This document shows positions 6,813-14,195 of a stretch of DNA of 18,435 bases, piece after piece. The DNA is from an uncultured Oscillospiraceae bacterium (GTDB taxonomy: Bacteria > Bacillota > Clostridia > Oscillospirales > Oscillospiraceae), in NCBI GenBank assembly GCA_900764755.1, contig CAAFPE010000066.1:1-18435 (forward strand), in the 5' to 3' direction. Within the stretch, counting starts at the first letter, position 1. Each line of letters begins with the position of its first letter. The translations under genes and the position numbers were made by a program. The notes below the pieces were generated by a model. The model ran no database searches. It was not told the DNA's origin and saw nothing but the letters and a program-made list of their open reading frames with translations.

Positions 6813-9224
6813 TCATACAAAGCCTAGCAGCAGGCCGGCGGTGTGGACCAGGAACGCGGCGAGATAGGCCGCGCCGATCTGCCAGGCGATGGAGAACAGG
6901 GTCCACCTAGCGCTGTTCATCTCCCGTGCCAGGGTGGACACCGCCGCCACGCAGGGGACATACAGCAGGATGAACACCAGCATGGAGAGGGCGGACAGGG
7001 GGGTGAAGCCGGTCATGGCGGCGGCCACCTGGGCGCTGGTAGCGGTGAGGGCGAAGCCGTAGAACATGGACAGGGAGGAGACCACCATCTCCTTGGCGAC
7101 AAGTCCGGTGAGCAGGGCCACCGCTGCCTGCCAGAAGCCGAAGCCAAGGGGGGCGAAGATGGGGGCGATCCAGCCGCCCAGGGTGCCCAGCATGGACTGG
7201 GCCGCATCGTCCACCATGTGCAGGGAGAAGTCGAAGGACTGGAGCAGCCACAGGACCATGGACATCAGCAGGATCAGGGTGCCTGCCTTGATGAGGAAGC
7301 CCTTCACCTTCTGCCAGACGTGGGTGGCGATGTTTTCAAAGGAGGGCAGGCGGTAGGGGGGCAGCTCCAGCACGAAAGGAGCGGGGTCGCCGGCGAAGAG
7401 GGTGCGCTTGAAGAGGATGCCGGACAGGATGCCCACCAGCATCCCAAGCACATACAGACCAAAGATCACCAAGCCGGCCCAGGGTCCGAAGAAGGCCCCG
7501 GCGATCATACCATAGACGGGAAGCTTGGCCGAGCAGGACATGAAGGGGACCAGGAGAATGGTCATCCGCCGGTCCTTCTCGTTCTCCATGGTGCGGGCCC
7601 CCATGATGGCAGGGACGGAGCAGCCGAAGCCCATGAGCATGGGGATGAAGGCCTTTCCGCTCAGGCCAAAACGCCGCAGCAGCCGGTCCATAATGAAGGC
7701 GGACCGGGACATATAGCCCGAGTCCTCCAGGAAGGACAGGAAGAAGAACAGCAGGGCGATCTGGGGCAGGAAGGAGAGCACGCCGCCCACGCCGGCAATG
7801 ATGCCGTCGCACACCAGGCTGATGAGCACGGGGGAGACGCCGGCGGTGGTCAGGGTCCCGTCCAGCCAGCCGGAAAACAGGTCGATCAGGGCGCTGACGC
7901 CGTTTTGCAGCCAGGAGCCGAAGGGGCCGAAGGTGATGATGAACATGGCCAGCATGGCGCACAGGAACAGGGGGAGGGCGGTGTACTTGCCGGTGACCAC
8001 CCGGTCGATCCGCTCGCTGAGAGTGGGACCGGAGGCGGTGTGCCCCCTGATCACAGAGGAATTGACCACACGCTCGATGTACTGATAGCGGCTGTCGGCG
8101 ATGAGGGTCTCCCGGTCGCCCAGGTCACTGGAGCCCTCATACTCGGCGATGATGCCTTGCAGTTCCTCCTGCACTGCCCGGGGCAGATGCAGGGCCTCCT
8201 CCACCAGCTTGTCCCCCTCCAGCAGCTTGATGGCCGCCCAGTGGGCGGGGAGATGGGCGGCGTAGGCGTAGTCGTGAAGCAGAGCCCCCATGCGGTGGTG
8301 GATGTCGTGGGTGAAGCTGTCGTACAAGTCGTCAGGCTCAAAGGTATAGCCCAGGTGCATCTGCCGGTGGGCCACCTGGAGCAGCTCGTCCAGTCCCTGG
8401 CCGGTCTTGGCGGTGATGGGGACCACGGGGACGCCCAGCTGCCGGGAGAGGTGCGCCACATCGATGGAGTCCCCCCGGGCCTCCACCTCGTCCATAAAGT
8501 TCAAAGCCAGCACCAGGGGACGCTCCAGTTCCAGAAGCTGGGCGGTGAGGTAGAGGTTGCGCTCCAGATTGGTGGCATCCACGATGTTCAGGATGGCGTC
8601 CGGACCCTCGCCGATGATAAAGTCCCGGGCCACGATCTCCTCCATGGAGTAGGGGGACAGAGAGTAGATCCCCGGCAGGTCTACCACCGTCAGCTCCCGG
8701 TCACCCAGACGGGCGGTGCCCTCTTTTTTCTCTACGGTCACCCCGGGCCAGTTGCCCACATACTGATTGGATCCTGTGAGGGCGTTGAACAGGGTGGTCT
8801 TGCCGCAGTTGGGGTTGCCCGCCAGAGCGATGCGCATGGGGCGGCTGTCGTGGGCGCTGTGGTCATAGGGGCGCTCGTGCTGCTCCAGCTCGTGGACGTG
8901 GTCCTGGAGCTGCTTGCGGGTCCGCTCCGGATCGGTGCGGTGGGTGACGGCCGCCCGGGCGGCGGGGCGGCGGGGCGCGCCAATGCGGATCTGGGCGGCG
9001 TCATCCTTCCGCAGAGACAGCTCATAGCCCCGGAGGGAGACCTCCAGAGGGTCGCCCAGGGGGGCCACCTTGGTCACCTTCACCGTGGTCCCCGGGGTCA
9101 GACCCATATCCACCAGTCGGCGCTTGACCGCTCCAGACTGGTTGCCCACAGATAGGATCATGCCGCTCTGTCCGGGGGCAAGCTCCTGAAGGGTGCGGGG
9201 GGAATTGGACTGTTGTTGTTCCAT
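6813..9224 (-). CDS. feoB: FeoA-FeoB fusion, ferrous iron transporter
   Basis: 803-residue protein that imports Fe2+ across the cytoplasmic membrane. Residues about 10-82 are an SH3-like FeoA domain (KRRLVDMGLTPGTTVKV). Residues 84-128 are a linker rich in charge and histidine (His109, 111, 116, 122, 125). The FeoB G domain follows: G1 GNPNCGKT (136-143), G2 Thr163 (GVT), G3 DLPG (182-185), G4 NFMD (242-245) and G5 TAKTG (271-275), then a helical GDI-like region to about 400. The membrane part (about 410-803) contains the gate motifs GCSVPAIMGART (534-545) and CSAKLPVY (564-571), and GLVAKEMVVSSL near the C-terminus. FeoA is usually a separate protein of about 75 residues, so this is a fusion. 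The start has AAGGAG (9229-9234) four bases upstream. It is transcribed away from the importer/cbi block, with a strong candidate promoter at 9276-9304. Confidence 0.96.
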   Translation of the reverse strand: MEQQQSNSPRTLQELAPGQSGMILSVGNQSGAVKRRLVDMGLTPGTTVKVTKVAPLGDPLEVSLRGYELSLRKDDAAQIRIGAPRRPAARAAVTHRTDPERTRKQLQDHVHELEQHERPYDHSAHDSRPMRIALAGNPNCGKTTLFNALTGSNQYVGNWPGVTVEKKEGTARLGDRELTVVDLPGIYSLSPYSMEEIVARDFIIGEGPDAILNIVDATNLERNLYLTAQLLELERPLVLALNFMDEVEARGDSIDVAHLSRQLGVPVVPITAKTGQGLDELLQVAHRQMHLGYTFEPDDLYDSFTHDIHHRMGALLHDYAYAAHLPAHWAAIKLLEGDKLVEEALHLPRAVQEELQGIIAEYEGSSDLGDRETLIADSRYQYIERVVNSSVIRGHTASGPTLSERIDRVVTGKYTALPLFLCAMLAMFIITFGPFGSWLQNGVSALIDLFSGWLDGTLTTAGVSPVLISLVCDGIIAGVGGVLSFLPQIALLFFFLSFLEDSGYMSRSAFIMDRLLRRFGLSGKAFIPMLMGFGCSVPAIMGARTMENEKDRRMTILLVPFMSCSAKLPVYGMIAGAFFGPWAGLVIFGLYVLGMLVGILSGILFKRTLFAGDPAPFVLELPPYRLPSFENIATHVWQKVKGFLIKAGTLILLMSMVLWLLQSFDFSLHMVDDAAQSMLGTLGGWIAPIFAPLGFGFWQAAVALLTGLVAKEMVVSSLSMFYGFALTATSAQVAAAMTGFTPLSALSMLVFILLYVPCVAAVSTLAREMNSARWTLFSIAWQIGAAYLAAFLVHTAGLLLGFV

Positions 9225-9275
9225 GATGCTCCTTCTTTCCGATCCTGAAGTTGGCCCTGGGATCGATTCGGCTTT

Positions 9276-9304
9276 ATTTTAACGAAAAAGATGGGAATTT
9301 TCAA
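9276..9304 (-). promoter_or_regulatory. Sigma-A-like promoter of feoAB
   Basis: On the minus strand, TTGAAA (9304-9299) and TAAAAT (9281-9276) are separated by exactly 17 bp; each box matches consensus at five of six positions. The start codon is about 50 bp downstream. No convincing Fur or DtxR palindrome was recognised over it. Confidence 0.7.
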
Positions 9305-9350
9305 GACGAAGGAGAAACTTTGGAGAAGGTGGAAAAAAGATAGGGGCGGA

Positions 9351-9380
9351 CTGGCACACCGGAAGCAAATATGGTAAAAT
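9351..9380 (+). promoter_or_regulatory. Candidate extended -10 promoter of the importer/cbi block
   Basis: TAAAAT (9375-9380) is preceded by TGG, fitting an extended -10 (TGN). A weak -35, CTGGCA (9351-9356), lies 18 bp upstream. The first gene starts about 50 bp downstream, with AAAGGA (9417-9422) ten bases before its ATG. No cobalamin-riboswitch-like B12 box is visible in the short leader. Confidence 0.5.
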
Positions 9381-9432
9381 ATCAGATAAACTTTTTTCAG
9401 AGAGATCACAGTTCAGAAAGGAACGAAGGATA

Positions 9433-10407
9433 ATGAGACGATTGTTTACAGTCCTGGCGGCGATGCTGCTGCTGACTGCCTGTGCCCCCGGAGGGGGAGA
9501 CGCCTCCAGTTCTATCCCAACAGCCTCCGCCAGTGTGGAACAGAGCATCCCGGGGACCTGCACTTTTACCGACAGTATGGGGAATACCGTGGAGCTGGAG
9601 CAGCCCCCCAAGCGGGTGGCCGCCCTGCTGGGCAGCTACGCCGAGACCTGGCTGCTGGCCGGGGGAGAGGTGGTGGCGGTCACCCAGGACGCCTATGACG
9701 AGCGGGGGCTGGAGCTCCCGGAGGATACCGTGAACCTGGGGGCCAACCAGCAGCCCGACCTGGAGGCCCTGTTTGCCGCCGAGCCGGACCTGGTTCTGCT
9801 TACCCCGGATCTGGACGGACAGATGGCGCTGCGGGACAGTCTGGAGGCCGCCAAGATCCCTGCCGCCTGGTTCAAGGTGGAGACCTTTGACGACTATCTG
9901 ACTATGCTGAAGATCTGTACCGACCTGACCGGGCGCTCTGACCTGTACCAGAAAAACGGGCTGGACATCCAGAGGGACATCGACGCGGCCATCGCCTCCG
10001 TGCCGGAGGGGGAGGCCCCCACCGTGCTGCTGCTGCGGGCCTATTCCAGCGGGGTGCGGGCCAAAAACAGCGACAACATCGCCGGGGCGATCCTGAAGGA
10101 TCTGGGGGCGGCGAACATCGCCGACAGCGAAAGCGGTCTGCTGGAGGATCTTCAAATGGAGTCTATCCTGGCTGCCGACCCGGAGTTCATCTTCGTCACC
10201 ACCATGGGGGCCAGTCAGGAGGCCGCCCTCAAGAGTCTGGACGAGCTGCTCCACAGCGACCCGGCCTGGCAGACCCTCACTGCGGTGAAGGAGGGCCGGG
10301 TGGAGGTGCTGCCCAAGGATCTGTTCCACTATAAGCCAAACGCCCGTTGGGGCGAGAGCTACCAAATGCTGGCGGGGCTGATGTATGGAAGCGGCGAGAC
10401 GGCATAA
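9433..10407 (+). CDS. ABC transporter substrate-binding lipoprotein (corrinoid/iron-complex family)
   Basis: 324-residue lipoprotein that captures substrate outside the membrane for the adjacent importer. The lipobox LLTAC puts the lipidated cysteine at 17, followed by a Gly/Ser-rich linker to about 43. The mature part has the class III (BtuF/FhuD/FecB-like) layout: TFTDSMGNTVELEQPPKRVA (47-66), then two lobes joined by a long helix near 165-190, and ARWGESYQML near the C-terminus. The family binds vitamin B12, haem, siderophores or metal chelates. Being first in a run that continues directly into cobalamin synthesis genes favours a corrinoid or cobalt-related substrate, but divergence from feoAB keeps an iron complex possible. 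The ATG at 9433 has AAAGGA ten bases upstream. Its 3' end overlaps the permease by 23 bp. Confidence 0.9.
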   Translation: MRRLFTVLAAMLLLTACAPGGGDASSSIPTASASVEQSIPGTCTFTDSMGNTVELEQPPKRVAALLGSYAETWLLAGGEVVAVTQDAYDERGLELPEDTVNLGANQQPDLEALFAAEPDLVLLTPDLDGQMALRDSLEAAKIPAAWFKVETFDDYLTMLKICTDLTGRSDLYQKNGLDIQRDIDAAIASVPEGEAPTVLLLRAYSSGVRAKNSDNIAGAILKDLGAANIADSESGLLEDLQMESILAADPEFIFVTTMGASQEAALKSLDELLHSDPAWQTLTAVKEGRVEVLPKDLFHYKPNARWGESYQMLAGLMYGSGETA

Positions 10408-11383
10408 GGGACTTCTGATGCTGGCCCTGCTGGCCGGGACTGCCGCTGCCGCCCTGCTGAGCCTGTGTGTGGGCTCGGTCGGTCTCTCATTGGAAGAGGT
10501 GACCGCCGCCCTGCTGGGCCGGGGCCAGGGGGTGAGCGGCTCCATTGTACTGTATGCCCGCCTGCCCCGGATGCTGGCCGCCCTGGTGTGCGGCTGCGCC
10601 CTGGCGGTGGGGGGCGTTATCATCCAGGGGGTGCTGGGCAATCCCCTGGCGGGGCCCAACATCATCGGGGTCAACGCCGGGGCGGGGCTGGGGGCCATTT
10701 TGTGCTCTGCCCTGCTGCCCGCCTCCATGACGGCGGTTCCGGCGGCAGCCTTTGTGGGGGCGCTGTGCGCCTGTGTGCTGGTCTACACCCTGGCCCGGCA
10801 GACGGGGGCCAGCCGGATCACCCTGGTGCTGGCCGGTGTGGCCATCAGCAGCATCCTGTCCGCCGCCATCGATGCGGTCTCCATCCTCTTCCCGGAGGCA
10901 GCGCTTGGCGCCAACGCCTTTATGGTGGGACGTCTGGCTGGAGTGACGCTGGAGATGCTGAAGCTGCCCGCCCTGCTCACCGCTCTGGCGGCCAGCGCGG
11001 CTCTGGCCTTGAGCTATGAACTGGACCTGCTCTTCCTGGGAGACGAGGTGGCCCAGTCGGTGGGCCTGTCTACCCGCCTGGCCCGGAGCGTCTTGCTCAT
11101 CTTGGCGGCGGTGCTGTGCGGCGCGGCGGTGAGCTTTGCCGGGCTGGTGGGCTTTGTGGGCCTGCTGGTCCCCCACGCCGCCCGGTTCCTGGTGGGGACC
11201 CGGCACCAGGATCTGATTTTGGCCTCTATGCTGCTGGGGGCGCTGCTGGTGACCGTGTGCGACCTGCTGGGCCGGGTGCTCTTCGCCCCCTTTGAACTCC
11301 CGGTGGGTATTCTGCTGTCCCTGCTGGGCGGGCCCTTCTTCCTGTGGCTCCTGTTTCGCCAGAGAGGGGGACGACGGCTGTGA
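10385..11383 (+). CDS. FecCD/BtuC-type ABC transporter permease
   Basis: 332-residue multi-pass permease forming the membrane channel for the binding protein just upstream. About nine to ten hydrophobic helices are visible. The family motif region runs YARLPRMLAALVCGCALAVG (57-76) and then GVLGNPLAGPNIIGVNAGAG (82-101). The C-terminal part has SFAGLVGFVGLLVPHAAR, the coupling region that contacts the ATPase in BtuC/FhuB. I kept the ATG at 10385 because EAARRHKG gives the expected positive N-terminus before helix 1. A start at 10418, with AAGGGA (10406-10411) six bases upstream, is a real alternative and would remove the overlap with the binding protein. The stop overlaps the ATPase start by one base (TGATG). 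Confidence 0.93.
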   Translation: MEAARRHKGLLMLALLAGTAAAALLSLCVGSVGLSLEEVTAALLGRGQGVSGSIVLYARLPRMLAALVCGCALAVGGVIIQGVLGNPLAGPNIIGVNAGAGLGAILCSALLPASMTAVPAAAFVGALCACVLVYTLARQTGASRITLVLAGVAISSILSAAIDAVSILFPEAALGANAFMVGRLAGVTLEMLKLPALLTALAASAALALSYELDLLFLGDEVAQSVGLSTRLARSVLLILAAVLCGAAVSFAGLVGFVGLLVPHAARFLVGTRHQDLILASMLLGALLVTVCDLLGRVLFAPFELPVGILLSLLGGPFFLWLLFRQRGGRRL

Positions 11384-12150
11384 TGGAATTGAGAGAGGTG
11401 ACCGCAGGCTACGGCGGCGCCGATGTGGTAAAGGGGATCTCCCTGCGCTTTCAGCCCGGGGAGGTCACAGTACTGGCGGGGCCCAACGGCTGCGGCAAGT
11501 CCACTCTGCTCCGGGCCGCGGCCCGACTGCTCCCCCTGCGGAAGGGACAGGTCCTGGTGGACGGGGTGGATACTGCCGGCTGGAGCAGCCGGACATTTGC
11601 CCGGCAGGCAGCCCTGCTGCCCCAGTCCCGGCCTGTGCCGGAGATCACCGTGGAGGCCCTGGTGCTCCACGGGCGGTTCCCATACCTGGGCTATCCCCGG
11701 CGGTATGGTCCGGCGGACCGGGCTGCGGCCCGTTCGGCCATGGAGCGGGCGGGGGTGCTGGAGCTGGCGGAGCGGAATGTGGCACGCCTGTCCGGCGGCC
11801 AGCGGCAGAAGGTCTATCTGGCCATGGCCCTGGCTCAGGATACCCCGGTGCTCCTGCTGGACGAGCCTACCACCTTCCTGGACATCGGCTGTCAGCTGGA
11901 ACTGGCCTGCCTGATGCGGGAGACGGCGGCGGCAGGCAAGGCGGTGGTCATGGTGCTCCATGACCTGAACCTGGCGCTGGGCTGTGCCCACCGGGTGGCG
12001 GTGCTGGAGGAGGGGCGGCTCCGGGCCTGGGGGACCCCGGCGGAGATCTATGCCGGCGGAGCGCTGGAGCAGGTCTTTGGCGTGAAGGTCCACCGCACAA
12101 AATTGGAGGACGGGACGGAGCAGTATCTGTTCACCCGCAGAGGGCCCTGA
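11383..12150 (+). CDS. BtuD/FhuC-type ABC transporter ATP-binding protein
   Basis: 255-residue ATPase of the importer. Visible motifs are Walker A GPNGCGKST (33-41), Q-loop Gln81 (LLPQ), signature LSGGQRQ (136-142), Walker B VLLLDEP (156-162), D-loop (TTFLD) and switch His193 (VLHD). HGRFPYLG (96-103) after the Q-loop is typical of the FepC/FhuC/BtuD family that serves corrinoid, haem and siderophore importers. The start is the ATG overlapping the permease stop (TGATG), with GAGAGGGGG (11362-11370) about 12 bases upstream; the in-frame GTG at 11380 is equally possible. A longer in-frame start upstream would run inside the permease gene and is unlikely. It completes a three-gene importer cassette. 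Confidence 0.94.
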   Translation: MELREVTAGYGGADVVKGISLRFQPGEVTVLAGPNGCGKSTLLRAAARLLPLRKGQVLVDGVDTAGWSSRTFARQAALLPQSRPVPEITVEALVLHGRFPYLGYPRRYGPADRAAARSAMERAGVLELAERNVARLSGGQRQKVYLAMALAQDTPVLLLDEPTTFLDIGCQLELACLMRETAAAGKAVVMVLHDLNLALGCAHRVAVLEEGRLRAWGTPAEIYAGGALEQVFGVKVHRTKLEDGTEQYLFTRRGP

Positions 12151-12162
12151 GCCTGGAAGAGC

Positions 12163-12183
12163 GCCGCACCCAGCGGCAGGAGG
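12163..12183 (+). promoter_or_regulatory. Small hairpin abutting the Shine-Dalgarno of the cbiD leader ORF
   Basis: GCCGC (12163-12167) and GCGGC (12173-12177) form a 5-bp GC stem with a five-base loop. The stem touches AGGAGG (12178-12183), an ideal ribosome binding site seven bases before the ATG at 12191. Its position suggests a possible effect on translation of the small ORF and, through coupling, cbiD. No B12-box-type riboswitch motif was seen. Confidence 0.3.
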
Positions 12184-12190
12184 ATGAGAG

Positions 12191-12298
12191 ATGAAACAAG
12201 CGCTGCCGGCAGTCAGCTTGGGGACCACTGTGGAGGAGGCCCTGTATCAGATGGAACTGGAGCGGCTGCGGGAGGGGGCGGTGGACAGTGCCCTTTGA
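12191..12298 (+). CDS. 35-residue small ORF of unknown function, overlapping cbiD
   Basis: The ORF runs from ATG to TGA and encodes 35 residues, MKQALPAVSLGTTVEEALYQ at the start and ending ELERLREGAVDSAL. It has the best ribosome binding site around (AGGAGG, seven-base spacing). The second half (VEEALYQMELERLREG) would form an amphipathic, acidic helix. There is no signal peptide or membrane segment. Its stop lies 11 bp inside cbiD, whose own start is a GTG with only a distant GGAGG, so translation of this ORF probably delivers ribosomes to cbiD. It may be a leader peptide for coupling, a genuine microprotein, or a decayed gene end. I recognise no family. Confidence 0.5.
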   Translation: MKQALPAVSLGTTVEEALYQMELERLREGAVDSAL

Positions 12299-13430
12299 GC
12301 ACTATGTGACCGCTGGCGGAAAGCGGCTGCGCTGCGGCTATACCACTGGGACCTGCGCCGCCCTGGCGGCTGCTGCCGCAGCCAGGCTGCTGCTCACCGG
12401 CCGTGCCCTGGAGACAGTGTCCCTGCGCACCCCAAAGGGGTGGATTGTGGAGGTCCCGGTGAAGGCGTCCTGTCTGGAGGAGGGGGCGGCCTGCTGCTGT
12501 GTGACCAAGGACGGCGGCGACGATGTGGACGCCACCCATGGGCTGTCTATCTGTGCCCGGGTGGAGGCGGTGGAAGGGGAAGCGGTCCTTCTCCAGGGCG
12601 GCCACGGGGTGGGCCGGGTCACCCGCCCCGGCCTGGACCAGCCGGTGGGGGAGTGGGCCATCAACCGCGTCCCCCGGCAGATGATCCGGGAGGCGGTGGA
12701 TGCCGTCCGGCGGGAACTGGACGAGCCCGGCGGGCTGCGGGTCACCATCTCCGTCCCGGGAGGTGAGAAGGCTGCCCGCAGGACCTTCAATCCCCACTTG
12801 GGAGTGGAGGGCGGGATCTCCATTCTGGGTACCTCCGGCATTGTGGAGCCCATGAGTGTCCAGGCCATCGTGGAGACCACGGCCCTGGAGATGAGGCAGG
12901 CCGCCGCCAGCGGGGCCAGGCGGATGGTGCTCACCCCTGGGAACTATGGCATGGAGTTCCTGGCTCGTGGCGGCGTGGCCCTGCCCGCTGGGGTCCCGGT
13001 GGTCCGCTGCTCCAACTTCATCGGGGAGGCCCTGGACGAAGCCGGAGCGGAGGGGTTCTCCACCGTCCTGCTGGTGGGTCACATCGGCAAGCTGGTGAAG
13101 CTGGCCGGGGGGATTATGAACACCCACTCCCGATGGGCGGACGGCCGGGCAGAGCTGTTCTGCGCCCACGCCGCCCTGTGGGGGGCGGACCGGGACACCG
13201 CCCGGGCGCTGATGGACAGCGCCACCGCCGACCAGTGTCTTGCGGTACTGGACCGGGCAGGGCTCCGGGAGCCGGTGCTGGGCTCCCTGTTGGAGGCGGC
13301 CCAGCGCCATTTGGACCGGCGGGCGGCGGAGCGCTTCTCTGTGGGCGCGGTGCTGTTCAGCAATCAATACGGCCTTTTGGGGATGACCCGGGGCGCAAAG
13401 GAGATCTTGAAAACATGGCAGATAAGCTAG
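12288..13430 (+). CDS. cbiD: Cobalt-precorrin-5B C1-methyltransferase
   Basis: 380-residue enzyme of the anaerobic cobalamin pathway. It transfers a methyl group from S-adenosylmethionine to C1 of the contracted corrin ring, giving cobalt-precorrin-6A. The family start is clear: FEHYVTAGGKRLRCGYTTGT (3-22), with the conserved GYTTGTCAAL (17-26) and TKDGGDDVDATHG (73-85). A Gly-rich segment, LGTSGIVEPMS, in the middle and VGHIGKLVKLAGGIMNTHS further on are also typical of CbiD. The length is normal. The GTG at 12288 is the only start that fits family N-termini. GGAGG (12271-12275) is 12 bases upstream, and the small ORF overlaps it. Its end overlaps cbiL by 16 bp. Confidence 0.95.
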   Translation: MPFEHYVTAGGKRLRCGYTTGTCAALAAAAAARLLLTGRALETVSLRTPKGWIVEVPVKASCLEEGAACCCVTKDGGDDVDATHGLSICARVEAVEGEAVLLQGGHGVGRVTRPGLDQPVGEWAINRVPRQMIREAVDAVRRELDEPGGLRVTISVPGGEKAARRTFNPHLGVEGGISILGTSGIVEPMSVQAIVETTALEMRQAAASGARRMVLTPGNYGMEFLARGGVALPAGVPVVRCSNFIGEALDEAGAEGFSTVLLVGHIGKLVKLAGGIMNTHSRWADGRAELFCAHAALWGADRDTARALMDSATADQCLAVLDRAGLREPVLGSLLEAAQRHLDRRAAERFSVGAVLFSNQYGLLGMTRGAKEILKTWQIS

Positions 13431-14107
13431 GAACCTTTTACGGTGTGGGGGTGGGCCCCGGAGACCCGGAACTGCTGACCCTGAAGGCAGTGCGGGTGCT
13501 GGAGTCCTGCCCGGTGCTGGCTGCTCCCCAGATGGCCTCTGGGGAGATGACCGCCCTGAACATCGCCCGGCAGGCGGTCCGGCTGGAGGGCAAGAGCCTC
13601 CTGCCCCTGCGCTTCACCATGTCCCGGGACCGGGAGGAGCAGGCGGAGGGACACCGGCGGGCGGCGGACGCGGTGCGCCCCCATCTGGAGGCCGGCCAGG
13701 ATGTGGCTATGGCGATTCTGGGAGATGTGTCCATCTACTCCACCTACTGCTATGTGATGGAGCTGCTGAAGGCGGAGGGCTTTCCCTGTGTGATGGTGCC
13801 CGGTGTGCCCAGCTTCTGCGCAGTGGCTGCACGGCTGGGCAGAAGCCTGACGGAGCCGGACCGGCCACTCCACATTCTTCCCGGCGGCGGCCCGGGGCTG
13901 GGTGAGGCCCTGGACCTGCCGGGGAGCAAGGTGCTGATGAAGGCGGGCAGAAACCACAGGCAGCTGCTGGAGGAACTGGAGGCCCGGGAACTGCTGGGCC
14001 GGGCGGCCATGGTGGAGAACTGCGGCCTGCCGGAGGAGCGGACGTTTGCAGATCTCACAGAAAAGCCTGATTCCAAAGGGTATTTTACAACGGTTATAAT
14101 CCAATAA
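13415..14107 (+). CDS. cbiL: Cobalt-precorrin-2 C20-methyltransferase
   Basis: 230-residue SAM-dependent methyltransferase (class III, corrin/porphyrin type) that methylates C20 of cobalt-precorrin-2 to give cobalt-precorrin-3. The family signatures are GVGPGDPELLTLKA (12-25), LGDVSIYST (102-110) and VPGVPSFCAVAARLG (128-142). The C-terminal half contains LMKAGRNHRQLLEEL and ENCGLPEER, as in CbiL. The Tyr/Ser-Thr following LGDVS is characteristic of the C20 enzymes compared with CbiF and CbiH. The start is ATG 13415, inside the end of cbiD, with AAAGGAG (13397-13403) 11 bases upstream. An 88-bp gap follows, the only real break in the cbi run. Confidence 0.94.
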   Translation: MADKLGTFYGVGVGPGDPELLTLKAVRVLESCPVLAAPQMASGEMTALNIARQAVRLEGKSLLPLRFTMSRDREEQAEGHRRAADAVRPHLEAGQDVAMAILGDVSIYSTYCYVMELLKAEGFPCVMVPGVPSFCAVAARLGRSLTEPDRPLHILPGGGPGLGEALDLPGSKVLMKAGRNHRQLLEELEARELLGRAAMVENCGLPEERTFADLTEKPDSKGYFTTVIIQ

Positions 14108-14195
14108 GATATGAAAACTGATGGCGCTCCGCTGGGTTGGTCCTTTGGGCGGACGTGCCGGAGTGCCCCGGAGCGGGGAGACAAGGAGAACGGAT
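14108..14195 (+). other. 88-bp gap between cbiL and cbiF with GC hairpin
   Basis: CCCCG (14166-14170) and CGGGG (14174-14178) form a tight stem with a three-base loop just before AAGGAG (14183-14188), the cbiF ribosome binding site seven bases from its ATG. An alternative longer-range pairing joins CGCTCCG (14125-14131) with CGGAGCG (14169-14175). No T-run follows, so it is not an ordinary terminator. No credible ORF was seen. Confidence 0.45.

Noticed and set aside
6843..9155. 770-codon open frame on the plus strand opposite feoAB
   Set aside because: Same effect of high GC third positions. Its Gly/His/Gln/Glu-rich composition is unlike any protein family, and the opposite strand carries all FeoA and FeoB motifs.
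9225..9432. Cobalamin riboswitch before the importer
   Set aside because: No B12-box-like segment or matching stem pattern was found by eye, and the leader from the candidate promoter is only about 50 bases, too short for this riboswitch class.
9406..10728. 440-codon minus-strand frame over the binding protein and permease
   Set aside because: It is the shadow of a convincing lipoprotein and permease, has no plausible ribosome binding site, and would run across the importer promoter region.
11344..11382. Longer N-terminus for the importer ATPase
   Set aside because: It would add 13 residues encoded inside the permease gene. The conserved MELREVTAGYGG starts at 11383 in the usual TGATG overlap.
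12184..12306. Alternative small ORF in another frame starting at 12184
   Set aside because: Its ATG overlaps the end of the ribosome binding site and the peptide is Gly-rich without protein-like character; the frame starting at 12191 fits much better.
13133..13414. Upstream extension of CbiL within cbiD
   Set aside because: The extra frame is an Arg/Gly/Ala-rich shadow of cbiD; the conserved CbiL N-terminus and its ribosome binding site place the start at 13415.
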